Assembly (NCBI GenBank): GCA_025463125.1
Contig: JAOAPX010000074.1
Location: 1 to 64,000 of the forward strand
Reading direction: 5' to 3'
Length of the DNA: 64,000 nucleotides
Origin: Acidobacteriota bacterium
GTDB taxonomy: Bacteria; Acidobacteriota; Blastocatellia; Pyrinomonadales; Pyrinomonadaceae
This document shows positions 53,197 to 61,893 of the stretch, piece by piece (positions within the stretch are counted from its first letter, which is position 1; each line of letters begins with the position of its first letter). Below the pieces are notes generated by a model. The model searched no databases and was not told where the DNA came from. It worked only from the letters and a program-made list of their open reading frames with translations. A program made the position numbers and the translations under genes.

Positions 53197-55017
53197 TTAA
53201 GCTACCGATAAGCCGCGTTTTTCCGCCAACGGATGTTTTTCCGGCAAAGGAGCGTTAACCGCCGACTTTAGGCGGACGACTCCGATGCCGATTTGCCCGT
53301 CGCTACAGGCTTCAACCAAAGCCTGTACGACTTTTCCGTCATATCGCGTTCCGGTAAAACTTTTGATTCTGTCCAAAGCCGCGTCGAGGGTCATCCCTTT
53401 CTGGTAAGGTCGGTCAATGGTCATTGCGTCGAAAGTGTCTGCAACAGAAATAATTTTTGCCTGGAGAGGAATCTGGTGATCGGTTAAAGCCTGAGGATAG
53501 CCTTGCCCGTTAACCATTTCATGATGCATATAAATGCCCGGCAAAAAGTCTTTCATCGCCGGAATCTGCGACAGGATTTTATAGCCCCTCTGCGGATGAG
53601 TTTTCATTATTTCAAACTCATCATTGGTCAGAGCCGCCGGTTTCTTCAAAATCGCGTCGTCGATCGCGATTTTTCCGACGTCGTGCAAAAGCGCGCTGAT
53701 ACGTAAAGTTTCAAGTTCCTGAGCCTGTAGTCCCATTCGCTGCCCGATTGCTACCGACACGCGGGAAACTCTTTCGGAATGACCGCGCGTGTAATGATCT
53801 TTCCCGTCAATCGCCGCCGCCAGAGCTTTAACCGTGCCGACGAATAGCTCGCGGTTTTCTTCGGCGGCTTTGGCAAGCCGCGCGACGTGTTCCTGAACAT
53901 TGTCGCTCATTAAATTGAACGCTTTGCCGAGCATCCCGATTTCCGTAATATTCTGCGTTTCAACGCGGGTCGAGAAATCGCCTGCCGCGATTTTTTCGGC
54001 AGCGAACGCTAATTTCAAAAGCGGTGAAGTCAGCTTTCTGCTTAATACGAAACCGATTATCAGCGCAATGAAAGCGAAAGCGAGGCTTATTATCCAGGTC
54101 TGCTGCTTCATTTCACCGACCGATGCCAGAGCCTTTGTTTCATCCTGCATTGTGATAACGCCGAAATTCAGGTTTTTGCTGAAGCTGACGGTTGAATAAG
54201 CGCCGATCATATCGTGCTTTGTGCCGTTGTATTCGGCTGAAAATGGCACGAGAGCCGATTGAATCTGTTTGTTGGCTTCGAGCCATTCCTGTACGATTCG
54301 AAGCTCGCCGAGCGATTGCTGATTGGATACAAAATTCGTGTTCGGATGAAAAACCGCGCGTCCTTTATCATCGACGACAAAAACAATCGGCAGCCCGGAT
54401 TTCCAAAGCTCGTCTTCGGTCATAGGTTTCGCGCCGACGATGCTTCGGGAAATCTCTTTCATCGAAACGATGGCGACAACAGCTGCAGCCGTATGCTGAT
54501 TAATAATCACAGGCGATGCAACCGTTAAAACCATCTCGCCGCTCGAAGAAACTTTTTGCGGCTGACCGAAAATCAGCTTTTGATTCGAAATATTTGAAAG
54601 CGGTTCTTTTGAAAGCAATTCAATCTCGTCTTTATTTATCGACTCGGAACGAAAAACCGAAAGCGATTCCGCATCGATCGGTTTTACGTAAAGCGCCAGC
54701 AAATTCGGATTTTCCTTGAGCGTCGCGCCGAGCTTTTTCTCGGTTTGCGCGGAAGACAGAATCGAAAGATCGTTTGAAAGTTCGAGCGCCGAAGCAAAAC
54801 CGGCGACTAAATTGCCGTTTTTCTGAGCGAATATTTCGATTTGCCGCGCCTTTTCCTGTACAAGCTGTGTTTGATACCGATTTTCTACCGCCCGCAATTC
54901 CTTCGCGCTTCGTTCGGACAAAAACCATCCGGTCAAAACAAGCGGAACCAACCCGACCAGTAAAAGCGTAAATATGACGAAGTAAATTAAATTTAGTTTG
55001 TTTTGTTTTGGAGGCAT
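53197..55017 (-). CDS. Membrane HD-GYP domain signalling protein
   Basis: A 606-residue sensor: membrane segment at about 10-30, extracytoplasmic Cache-like sensor (about 35-310), second membrane segment (IISLAFAFIALIIGFVLS, about 314-331), HAMP linker (SRKLTSPLLKLAFAAEKIAAGDF in pieces), then an HD-GYP domain. The HD motif is LLHDVGKIAI (about 445) and the GYP motif reads HHEMVNGQGYP (about 499), with Asn where most family members have Asp before Gly. HD-GYP domains degrade cyclic di-GMP. Activity is likely but not certain. It is divergent from the giant kinase gene, with 269 bases between. Confidence 0.93.
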   Translation of the reverse strand: MPPKQNKLNLIYFVIFTLLLVGLVPLVLTGWFLSERSAKELRAVENRYQTQLVQEKARQIEIFAQKNGNLVAGFASALELSNDLSILSSAQTEKKLGATLKENPNLLALYVKPIDAESLSVFRSESINKDEIELLSKEPLSNISNQKLIFGQPQKVSSSGEMVLTVASPVIINQHTAAAVVAIVSMKEISRSIVGAKPMTEDELWKSGLPIVFVVDDKGRAVFHPNTNFVSNQQSLGELRIVQEWLEANKQIQSALVPFSAEYNGTKHDMIGAYSTVSFSKNLNFGVITMQDETKALASVGEMKQQTWIISLAFAFIALIIGFVLSRKLTSPLLKLAFAAEKIAAGDFSTRVETQNITEIGMLGKAFNLMSDNVQEHVARLAKAAEENRELFVGTVKALAAAIDGKDHYTRGHSERVSRVSVAIGQRMGLQAQELETLRISALLHDVGKIAIDDAILKKPAALTNDEFEIMKTHPQRGYKILSQIPAMKDFLPGIYMHHEMVNGQGYPQALTDHQIPLQAKIISVADTFDAMTIDRPYQKGMTLDAALDRIKSFTGTRYDGKVVQALVEACSDGQIGIGVVRLKSAVNAPLPEKHPLAEKRGLSVA

Positions 55018-55286
55018 GGAAATGATTGTAGAAATGCGAAGAAGATCGCTCTTTAATTCTAAGTTAAATTATCACGTTTGGTCAACAGCTTTTAACAATG
55101 TTTTGCTTTTATTTTATAAATTATATTTGCCTGTTTTACTCAATCCCGTCCGCACGGTTTCCCAGGCATTGCAGTAAAGGTTAAATTTGAGTAATTTAAA
55201 TTTGTTACAACCCTTTTAATAACAATCGACGGTTTTTAGCAATCGTATCCGCGAAAGTTTAATTTTCGGATATATAACGCACTCAA

Positions 55287-58200
55287 ATGTCACCTGACCG
55301 CTGGCAACAGATCGAAGCTGTTTTTCAATCGGCGCTTGACCTTGCGCCCGATAAGCGCGAGCTTTATCTCGCCGAGCATTGCCGCGACGACGACGAACTT
55401 CGGCGCGAAGTAGCCAAATTGCTTTCCGATTACGATTCAGCCGACAGTTTTATCGAATCCCCGGTCTGGACCGACAGCCGCTTTCTCAATTCATCCGCGA
55501 AAAAGGTTTTGTCCGAGTCGTTTAACGAAGACGCGCACAACGCGAATACGGATTTTTTGAACGGAAAACGAATCGGAGTTTATCGTTTAACGCGGGAAAT
55601 CGGGCGCGGCGGAATGGGCACGGTTTTTCTTGCCGAACGCGCAGACGGAGAGTTTTCTCAGAAAGTGGCGATAAAACTTATCAAACGCGGCATGGATTCG
55701 GATTTTATCATTCGCCGTTTTCGCCACGAACGTCAAATCCTGGCTTCGTTTGAACACCCGTTTATCGCTCGCCTGCTCGACGGCGGAACGACCGCGGAAA
55801 ATCTGCCGTATTTCGTGATGGAGTATATCGAGGGCGACACGCTTTATAATTTCTGCGATAAAAAAAGCCTTAACGTCAAAGAACGCTTAAAAATATTTCA
55901 AAAAGTCTGTTCCGCTCTTCAATACGCGCACGAAAATCAAATCATTCATCGAGACATAAAGCCGAGCAATATTCTGGTCACCCGTCACGACGTTCCGAAG
56001 CTGCTTGATTTCGGCATCGCCAAAGTTCTCAACCCGGATTTAATTCACGAATCCATCAATCCGACGGCTTCGATTATGCGTTTGATGACGCCCGATTACG
56101 CTTCGCCTGAACAGGTTTGCGGCGGCGAAGTAACGGCATCGAGCGATATCTACAGCCTCGGAATTCTGCTTTACGAACTTTTAACCGGACATCGACCGTA
56201 TAATTTCAACGGGCGAGCCTTGCACGAAGTTTCGCGCGTAATTTGCGAGGTCGCGCCCGAGCTTCCGAGCGCAATTATCGGAAAAAGCGGAAATCTTCTG
56301 CCGCAATACGCGGAATATTCCGATAAATTCGCTCGCCTTCGTTCAACCGAACCGGACGCTTTAAAACGCGAGCTCGCGGGCAATCTCGACAACATAATTC
56401 TAAAAGCGCTGGGAAAAGAAATTTCCGACAGATACGATTCGGCTCAGGAATTTTCCGAGGATATTTCTCGTCATTTGCGCGGAGAAAGCGTTTTAGCTAA
56501 ACCGTTTTTCCCGAAAACTCAAACGAAAACATTAAAGCCGCTATCGGAAATTCCCGGGAAATCGCTCGCTGTTTTGCCGTTTAAATTCATAAATTTAAAT
56601 CCTTCGGATAATACCGGCGATAGTTTTTTAGGTTTGGGATTGACCGATGCCCTGATCGCGCGTCTCAGCCAGGTGCGGCGTTTTGTCGTTCGCCCGACGA
56701 GTTCGGTTCTGCAATTTCAGGACAGCTTGAGCGATCCGATAAAAGCCGGAAAAGATCTTGGCGTCGATTACATTCTCGACGGGAACATTAAAAAAGCGAA
56801 TGACCGTTTGCGGGTAACGGTTCAATTATTGAGCGTTGCGGAAAACGCCACGATCTGGGCAACTTCGATTGACGAAACGCTCGCCGATGTTTTCGCGCTT
56901 GAAGACACGCTTTCCAATAAAATGATAGAAGTTTTACTGCCGCAGCTTACGGGCAGCGAACGCGAAGAGTTTTCCAGGCGAGGAACGAGCAACGCCGAAG
57001 CGTTCGAGAAATACCTGCGCGGCAGATATTATTTTAATTCATTCACGGAAGACGGTTTCGCCAAAGCGTTCATCAGCTTTCACGAAGCCATCGCCGCCGA
57101 CCCGGAATACGCGCACGCATACGCCGGAATCGCGGATTATTACAACTGGCTCGGAATTTTCGGAGTTTTGCCGCCGCAGGATTGTTTTCAATCGGCAATT
57201 TCAGCCGCGACAAAAGCGATCGAGCTCGACGAGGAACTTTCCGAAGGACACGCGAGCCTTGGATTTTCGCTGCACGCCGGAAATTACGATTGGTCGAAAG
57301 CCGAGCAACATCTTTCGCGCGCGCTTGAATTGAATCCGAACAATGCAACGGCTTACGTCTGGTACTCGATTGTGCTTTACACGGAAGCGAGATTTACAGA
57401 AGGATTGGAGCTTGCGCGGCGCGGCGTCGAGCTCGATCCTTTGACGCCGTTTAACATTCACAATCTCGGCTGGGGATTTTATTACGCGCGGCGTTTTGAA
57501 GACGGCATTAATCAATACAAAAAACTGATCGCAGATTTTTCGACTTACGGTCTCGCTTATTACGGTTTGAGCAAAATTTATCGCATTACAGGAAAAACGG
57601 CGGAATCGGTCGATGAAATTCAGAAAGCGAAAGAATTGTTCAACGACAGCGTTTTTTCGCTTTTGTCCGAAGCCGAAAGCTATGCCGCAGACGGGCAGCG
57701 CGACAAAGCCGAAGATAAATTAAACAAGCTGCTCGAACTTTCAAAAACCCGCTACGTTTCGCCTTACCAGCTTTCGCTCGTATATTGTTATTTGAACGAA
57801 AAGGAAAAAGCTCTTGAACTTCTCGAAAAAGCGTTTGAAATAAAAGAAGCGTGGACCAACTGGATGGGCGTCGAACCGGCTTTCGACCCGCTTCGGTCCG
57901 ACGAGCGTTTTCAGAAAATCCTCGAAAAAACGGGCTACCATCATTTCTTTAATAATTTTCCGGTCAGCAGCAACTATCCCGGCAAAACGACGGACGGAAG
58001 CAAAACCGGCGATAATCTCAAACAGCTATCTCCGACGACTCAAAGTTATAGCTTTCATAACGAAACGACTTTAAACCTCCAAGGATTAGAGGAAACAAGC
58101 GAAGGCAAAGAAAAAACAGTTTCGCCGAAGCGCAAAAACTCTCGCCGAAAAACTTTTACTTACGCCGCAGCCGGAGTTTTAGCAGTCCTTTTCGGAGCCG

Positions 58201-59666
58201 CGATCGGGCAGTTTTATATGCCAAACGGATTTTTTAATAAGACTCCGGCAGAGACTGTTTCCGCTATTAAAACTTTTCAAAATCCTTCGATCGTCATACT
58301 TCCTTTCAAAGACGACGATGTTTCGCGGGAAAACGTGGGCGTCGGGTTTGCCGACGCTTTAACGCGAAAGATCGGTAATATAAAGCGCCTGACGGTGATT
58401 TCATCAAGCACCGGACGCCTGATTGCCGATGCCGATCTGCCGACCATAAACAAGGAGCTCGGTTTGGTTTTCGTCATTCGCGGAACAATGACCAAAAAAG
58501 GCAGCGGAATCAATATCGCGTCGGAAATGGTTAATTCTTCAACCGGCGACGTTTTGTGGAGCGAATCTTTTTCCGATGAAAAAAGCGATTTGTTCGTTTT
58601 ACAAACGAAACTTGCCGAAAAAATTCTGGCAAGCTTATCGATCGAGCCGCTTCCGCTTGAAAAAGAACAGATTTACCGCAGTTACACAAGCAATTTGCTC
58701 GCTTACCAGCTTTTTCTTGTCGGTCGGTATCAAATGACGAACCGTTCGCCGGAAAATCTGCGAAAAGCCATAAACGCTTTTTCCCAATCGCTGAATGAAG
58801 ATCCGAACTTCGCCCTGGCGCACGTCGGTCTTGCAGACGCGTATCTTTTATTAAATCTTTACGACGTAGAACCGCCGCCGGACGCGTATCCGAGAGCTGA
58901 ACAAGCGGCTCTGCGAGCTATCTCGATCGACGACAATCTGGCTGCCGCTCACACTTCGCTCGGATATATAAAGTTTTTCAACAAACGAGATCGCGCAGGC
59001 GCCGAACTTGAATTCCGCCGCGCAATTCAAATCAATCCTTCATACGCGCAGGCACACCACTGGTTTTCTTTAACGCTTTCGGCGATGAAACGACCGACCG
59101 AAGCGATCAGCGAAGCCCGGACAGCCGAACGCCTCGACCCGCTTTCATCCGCCGTGAAGACGGCTTTATGCGCCGCTTATTATTATGGAAAGCAGTACGA
59201 GCAGGCTCTTGCGACGTGTGATAAAGCTTTAGCTCTGAATCAGGACTTTGTTCCCGCGCATAAAACAAAACGCTGGATTTATCTCGCGACAGGCGAATAC
59301 CAGCCGGCTCTCGATTCTTTCAGAAAAGAATACAGCTACAGCGGCGGCAATAATGAACCGGGCTGGACGATTATAAAATCGCAGGTCGAAGCGCTCGGCA
59401 GCAATCGCGAAAAAGCCGTTCTGGAATTGAAACAAGCGATTGAAGCGCCGGAAATAAAAAATAATCCGTTCGTTTACGCCGAAGAAATAGCCCTGGCTTT
59501 TAACGCTTTAGGCGATCGGGAAAACGCGCTTTTATGGCTGGAAAGAGCCGAAGCAGCCAATAACCACGGCTTTAATTTTATATTTGCTCATCCGCGTTTT
59601 GAAAATCTCGAAAACGAGCCTCGCTTTCAAGCTCTTTTGAAAATCGTGCGGGAACCGAAACATTAA
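55287..59666 (+). CDS. Giant Ser/Thr protein kinase with two TolB-like/TPR modules
   Basis: A 1,459-residue protein. Residues 1-60 are a helical region common before acidobacterial kinases. The kinase domain (about 94-400) has GRGGMGTVFLAE, the Lys of VAIKLI (about 130), HRDIKPSN (about 221) and LDFGIAK (about 241), so it should be active. A TolB-like domain (about 424-557, AVLPFKFINLN and VDYILDGNIKK) and TPRs (about 571-890) follow. Then one membrane segment (about 957-977), a second TolB-like domain (about 998-1117, IVILPFKDDD, FVIRGTMTKKG) and more TPRs (about 1134-1451). The same module thus lies on both sides of the membrane. Confidence 0.9.
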   Translation: MSPDRWQQIEAVFQSALDLAPDKRELYLAEHCRDDDELRREVAKLLSDYDSADSFIESPVWTDSRFLNSSAKKVLSESFNEDAHNANTDFLNGKRIGVYRLTREIGRGGMGTVFLAERADGEFSQKVAIKLIKRGMDSDFIIRRFRHERQILASFEHPFIARLLDGGTTAENLPYFVMEYIEGDTLYNFCDKKSLNVKERLKIFQKVCSALQYAHENQIIHRDIKPSNILVTRHDVPKLLDFGIAKVLNPDLIHESINPTASIMRLMTPDYASPEQVCGGEVTASSDIYSLGILLYELLTGHRPYNFNGRALHEVSRVICEVAPELPSAIIGKSGNLLPQYAEYSDKFARLRSTEPDALKRELAGNLDNIILKALGKEISDRYDSAQEFSEDISRHLRGESVLAKPFFPKTQTKTLKPLSEIPGKSLAVLPFKFINLNPSDNTGDSFLGLGLTDALIARLSQVRRFVVRPTSSVLQFQDSLSDPIKAGKDLGVDYILDGNIKKANDRLRVTVQLLSVAENATIWATSIDETLADVFALEDTLSNKMIEVLLPQLTGSEREEFSRRGTSNAEAFEKYLRGRYYFNSFTEDGFAKAFISFHEAIAADPEYAHAYAGIADYYNWLGIFGVLPPQDCFQSAISAATKAIELDEELSEGHASLGFSLHAGNYDWSKAEQHLSRALELNPNNATAYVWYSIVLYTEARFTEGLELARRGVELDPLTPFNIHNLGWGFYYARRFEDGINQYKKLIADFSTYGLAYYGLSKIYRITGKTAESVDEIQKAKELFNDSVFSLLSEAESYAADGQRDKAEDKLNKLLELSKTRYVSPYQLSLVYCYLNEKEKALELLEKAFEIKEAWTNWMGVEPAFDPLRSDERFQKILEKTGYHHFFNNFPVSSNYPGKTTDGSKTGDNLKQLSPTTQSYSFHNETTLNLQGLEETSEGKEKTVSPKRKNSRRKTFTYAAAGVLAVLFGAAIGQFYMPNGFFNKTPAETVSAIKTFQNPSIVILPFKDDDVSRENVGVGFADALTRKIGNIKRLTVISSSTGRLIADADLPTINKELGLVFVIRGTMTKKGSGINIASEMVNSSTGDVLWSESFSDEKSDLFVLQTKLAEKILASLSIEPLPLEKEQIYRSYTSNLLAYQLFLVGRYQMTNRSPENLRKAINAFSQSLNEDPNFALAHVGLADAYLLLNLYDVEPPPDAYPRAEQAALRAISIDDNLAAAHTSLGYIKFFNKRDRAGAELEFRRAIQINPSYAQAHHWFSLTLSAMKRPTEAISEARTAERLDPLSSAVKTALCAAYYYGKQYEQALATCDKALALNQDFVPAHKTKRWIYLATGEYQPALDSFRKEYSYSGGNNEPGWTIIKSQVEALGSNREKAVLELKQAIEAPEIKNNPFVYAEEIALAFNALGDRENALLWLERAEAANNHGFNFIFAHPRFENLENEPRFQALLKIVREPKH

Positions 59667-59986
59667 AACTTTCATCGCTTTCTTTTTATCAATAAATTTT
59701 TATCAATAAATAAAGAGCCCGGCGCAATTCGGCACTGAGTTGATTGCGCCGCACAAATTGAATCGAAAACGCAGGAAAGCGCAGGACGGCGGAAAACTTC
59801 GCCGCTGCAACAAACGGCGCTGGAAGATTGAGCGCCTTTTCGCGCGTCAGCAAAATTTCCGCCGGGTTTTCGGCTCGTTTCGATTATCCTGACGCCAATT
59901 ATTTAGGCTTTTTTCACCTGGCTTGTATCGTTGTTTTGTTAAGAAATTATTTTTGCAACAGCTTCTAAATGTAGAAAGAAACTTCC
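59667..59986. other. 320-base intergenic region with two hairpins
   Basis: Between convergent kinase and rimO genes. One perfect stem cggcgcaat/attgcgccg (59720-59728, 59743-59751), and one short stem ggcgct/agcgcc (59816-59821, 59831-59836) followed by TTTT, which is the likelier terminator of the kinase transcript. No ORF or known RNA was recognised. Confidence 0.55.
59816..59840 (+). terminator. Weak intrinsic terminator candidate
   Basis: A six-base GC stem with a 9-base loop followed by four T, 150 bases after the kinase stop. The stem is short, so confidence is limited. Confidence 0.4.
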
Positions 59987-61336
59987 TTAAATAATTTCGC
60001 CGACTAAATCGTAATTGTGAGCTTCTGAGATGCGTACGTCATAGATGGCTCCGATTTCGGGTTCGAAATTTTCCGGCATATCGTTAATTAAAATATACCC
60101 GTCGATTTCCTGCGCCTGCCCTTCAAGGCGACCCTGGAAAAGCAAATCGGATTCCTGCGATACGCCTTCAAACAGCAATTTATAAACGTTGCCGATTTTA
60201 GCTTTATTTTTTCGCTTGGAAATTTTCGCCTGTTCTTTCATCAAACGGGCGCGCCGCTGTTTCGCGGTCCTTGCATCTACTTTATTCGGCAAATCAAACG
60301 CGGCGGTTCCTTCTTCGTCGGAATATGTAAAAACGCCAACGTTGTCGAATTCGCAGTTTCTGACAAAAGCCATTAATTCTTCAAAGTCTTCTTCGGTTTC
60401 TCCGGGAAAGCCCGTGATAAACGTCGTTCGAATCGTGATATTCGGGATTCTCTCGCGAACTCTTTTTATCAGTTTTTCGAGGCTTTCACGAGTTCCGCCG
60501 CGTTTCATCAATTTTAAAACGTTGCGCGAAGCGTGTTGAAGCGGCATATCGAGATACTTGACGGCTTTCGGAGTTTCGGCGATGGCGGCGAGAAAAGCGT
60601 CTGAAATATGAGTCGGGTATGCGTACATCACGCGAATCCATTCCAAACCCTCGATTTCACCGAGGGCGCGGACAAGCTTTGCAAGCGCATCGACTTCGCC
60701 TAAATCTTCACCGAAACGCGATGAATCCTGAGCGATTAAAACAATTTCCCTAACGCCTTGTTTCGCCAGATCCTCAGCTTCTTTTAAGATCGAACCGAAA
60801 CGGCGCGAGCGAAAAGAACCGCGCATTCCCGGGATCGAACAAAAAGCGCACGGGCGGTCGCAGCCTTCGGCAATTTTGATAAACGCCGTGTGCGATTCGG
60901 TCGCACGATACCTGGGCGTGTCGAAATCGTATAGATAAGTGGCGGTTTTATTGCCGATTTGCAGCAAAGGCAATTCCCTGAAGTTTTTCGTTTCGTCGGC
61001 GGCTTCCAAAATTCTGCCGATTTCGTTCGTCCCGATAAAAGCATCGACTTCCGGCAATTCGTTTATTAAATCATCGCGGTAACGCTCAACTAAACAACCG
61101 GCGACGACTACTCTCTGCGCTTTCCCGTTTGCTTTCGCGCCGGTCGCTTCCAAAATCGCGTCAATCGATTCCTGTTTCGCCGATTCGATAAAACCGCACG
61201 TATTGACGACAATCGTTTCGGCTTCGTCTGCATTATTCGTGATTTCGTATCCGGCTTCTTTTAATTGTCCCATCATCACTTCAGAATCAACGAGATTCTT
61301 CGGACATCCGAGACTGACAAATCCTACTTTTTTCAT
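59987..61336 (-). CDS. rimO: Ribosomal protein S12 methylthiotransferase
   Basis: A radical-SAM enzyme that adds a methylthio group to the conserved Asp of ribosomal protein S12. The N-terminal UPF0004 domain has SLGCPKNLVDSE, NTCGFIESAKQES and AGCLVERYRDDL, supplying the first cluster cysteines (about 10, 46, 81). The radical SAM CxxxCxxC motif is EGCDRPCAFCSIPGMRG (about 156). YLDMPLQHAS, TFITGFPGETEEDF and a C-terminal TRAM domain complete the 449 residues. RimO rather than MiaB is supported by the SLGCPKNLVDSE start and the IPGMRG sequence. Confidence 0.97.
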   Translation of the reverse strand: MKKVGFVSLGCPKNLVDSEVMMGQLKEAGYEITNNADEAETIVVNTCGFIESAKQESIDAILEATGAKANGKAQRVVVAGCLVERYRDDLINELPEVDAFIGTNEIGRILEAADETKNFRELPLLQIGNKTATYLYDFDTPRYRATESHTAFIKIAEGCDRPCAFCSIPGMRGSFRSRRFGSILKEAEDLAKQGVREIVLIAQDSSRFGEDLGEVDALAKLVRALGEIEGLEWIRVMYAYPTHISDAFLAAIAETPKAVKYLDMPLQHASRNVLKLMKRGGTRESLEKLIKRVRERIPNITIRTTFITGFPGETEEDFEELMAFVRNCEFDNVGVFTYSDEEGTAAFDLPNKVDARTAKQRRARLMKEQAKISKRKNKAKIGNVYKLLFEGVSQESDLLFQGRLEGQAQEIDGYILINDMPENFEPEIGAIYDVRISEAHNYDLVGEII

Positions 61337-61387
61337 TTTTGTGTTAAATTCAACTCTAATAAATACTTTCGTTTCGCTTAAATTTGT

Positions 61388-61783
61388 ATGTCGAATATAT
61401 ATAATTACTTATCGCGATATATTCTATCCGTTTTTATTGTTATATGTTTAGCCTTTCCGATTCGCCTTTTAATTTTACCTTTCTTTGAAAGCGACCCTCA
61501 AATTTTTATGTTGTTCTTTTTCGGTTTTTGGAACGGATTAATAACAGGTTTAATTCCTTTCAAATTTGTCCGAAAATTTCATAAAGCCTTAGCTTTTAGT
61601 TTTTTGATTTCACTCTCAATCTCGATTTTTTGGGTAGTTTTCCCGCTTACATTTAATAAATTAGCCGGTTCGACTACTAATACCTATGATGCATTTATGC
61701 TTTTGATGATCTTCTACTTCGGCGCAGTCTATGCTCTGCCTAATTTTTGTTCAATATACTTACTAAAAAAACTTTTTTCTTAA
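61388..61783 (+). CDS. Small AT-rich integral membrane protein
   Basis: A 131-residue protein with four predicted membrane segments (about residues 11-30, 38-56, 67-87, 103-125), Phe/Ile/Leu-rich, and short basic loops (KFVRKFHKAL, LLKKLFS). No family recognised. It is divergent from rimO with 51 bases between starts and convergent with the transglutaminase gene. Base composition is clearly more AT-rich than its neighbours and it uses many A/T-ending codons, which may mean recent acquisition. The consistent hydrophobic pattern over the full ORF argues that it is real. Confidence 0.6.
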   Translation: MSNIYNYLSRYILSVFIVICLAFPIRLLILPFFESDPQIFMLFFFGFWNGLITGLIPFKFVRKFHKALAFSFLISLSISIFWVVFPLTFNKLAGSTTNTYDAFMLLMIFYFGAVYALPNFCSIYLLKKLFS

Positions 61784-61893
61784 TAAATTTATTGAAAGCA
61801 ATCTAAATTACAAAATATTTATTTTTTGCTATTTTTCGCGGTGAAGAAAAGGTTTTCCTGCCAGACAAATCGCCTTTCTTATACACGAAAAAT

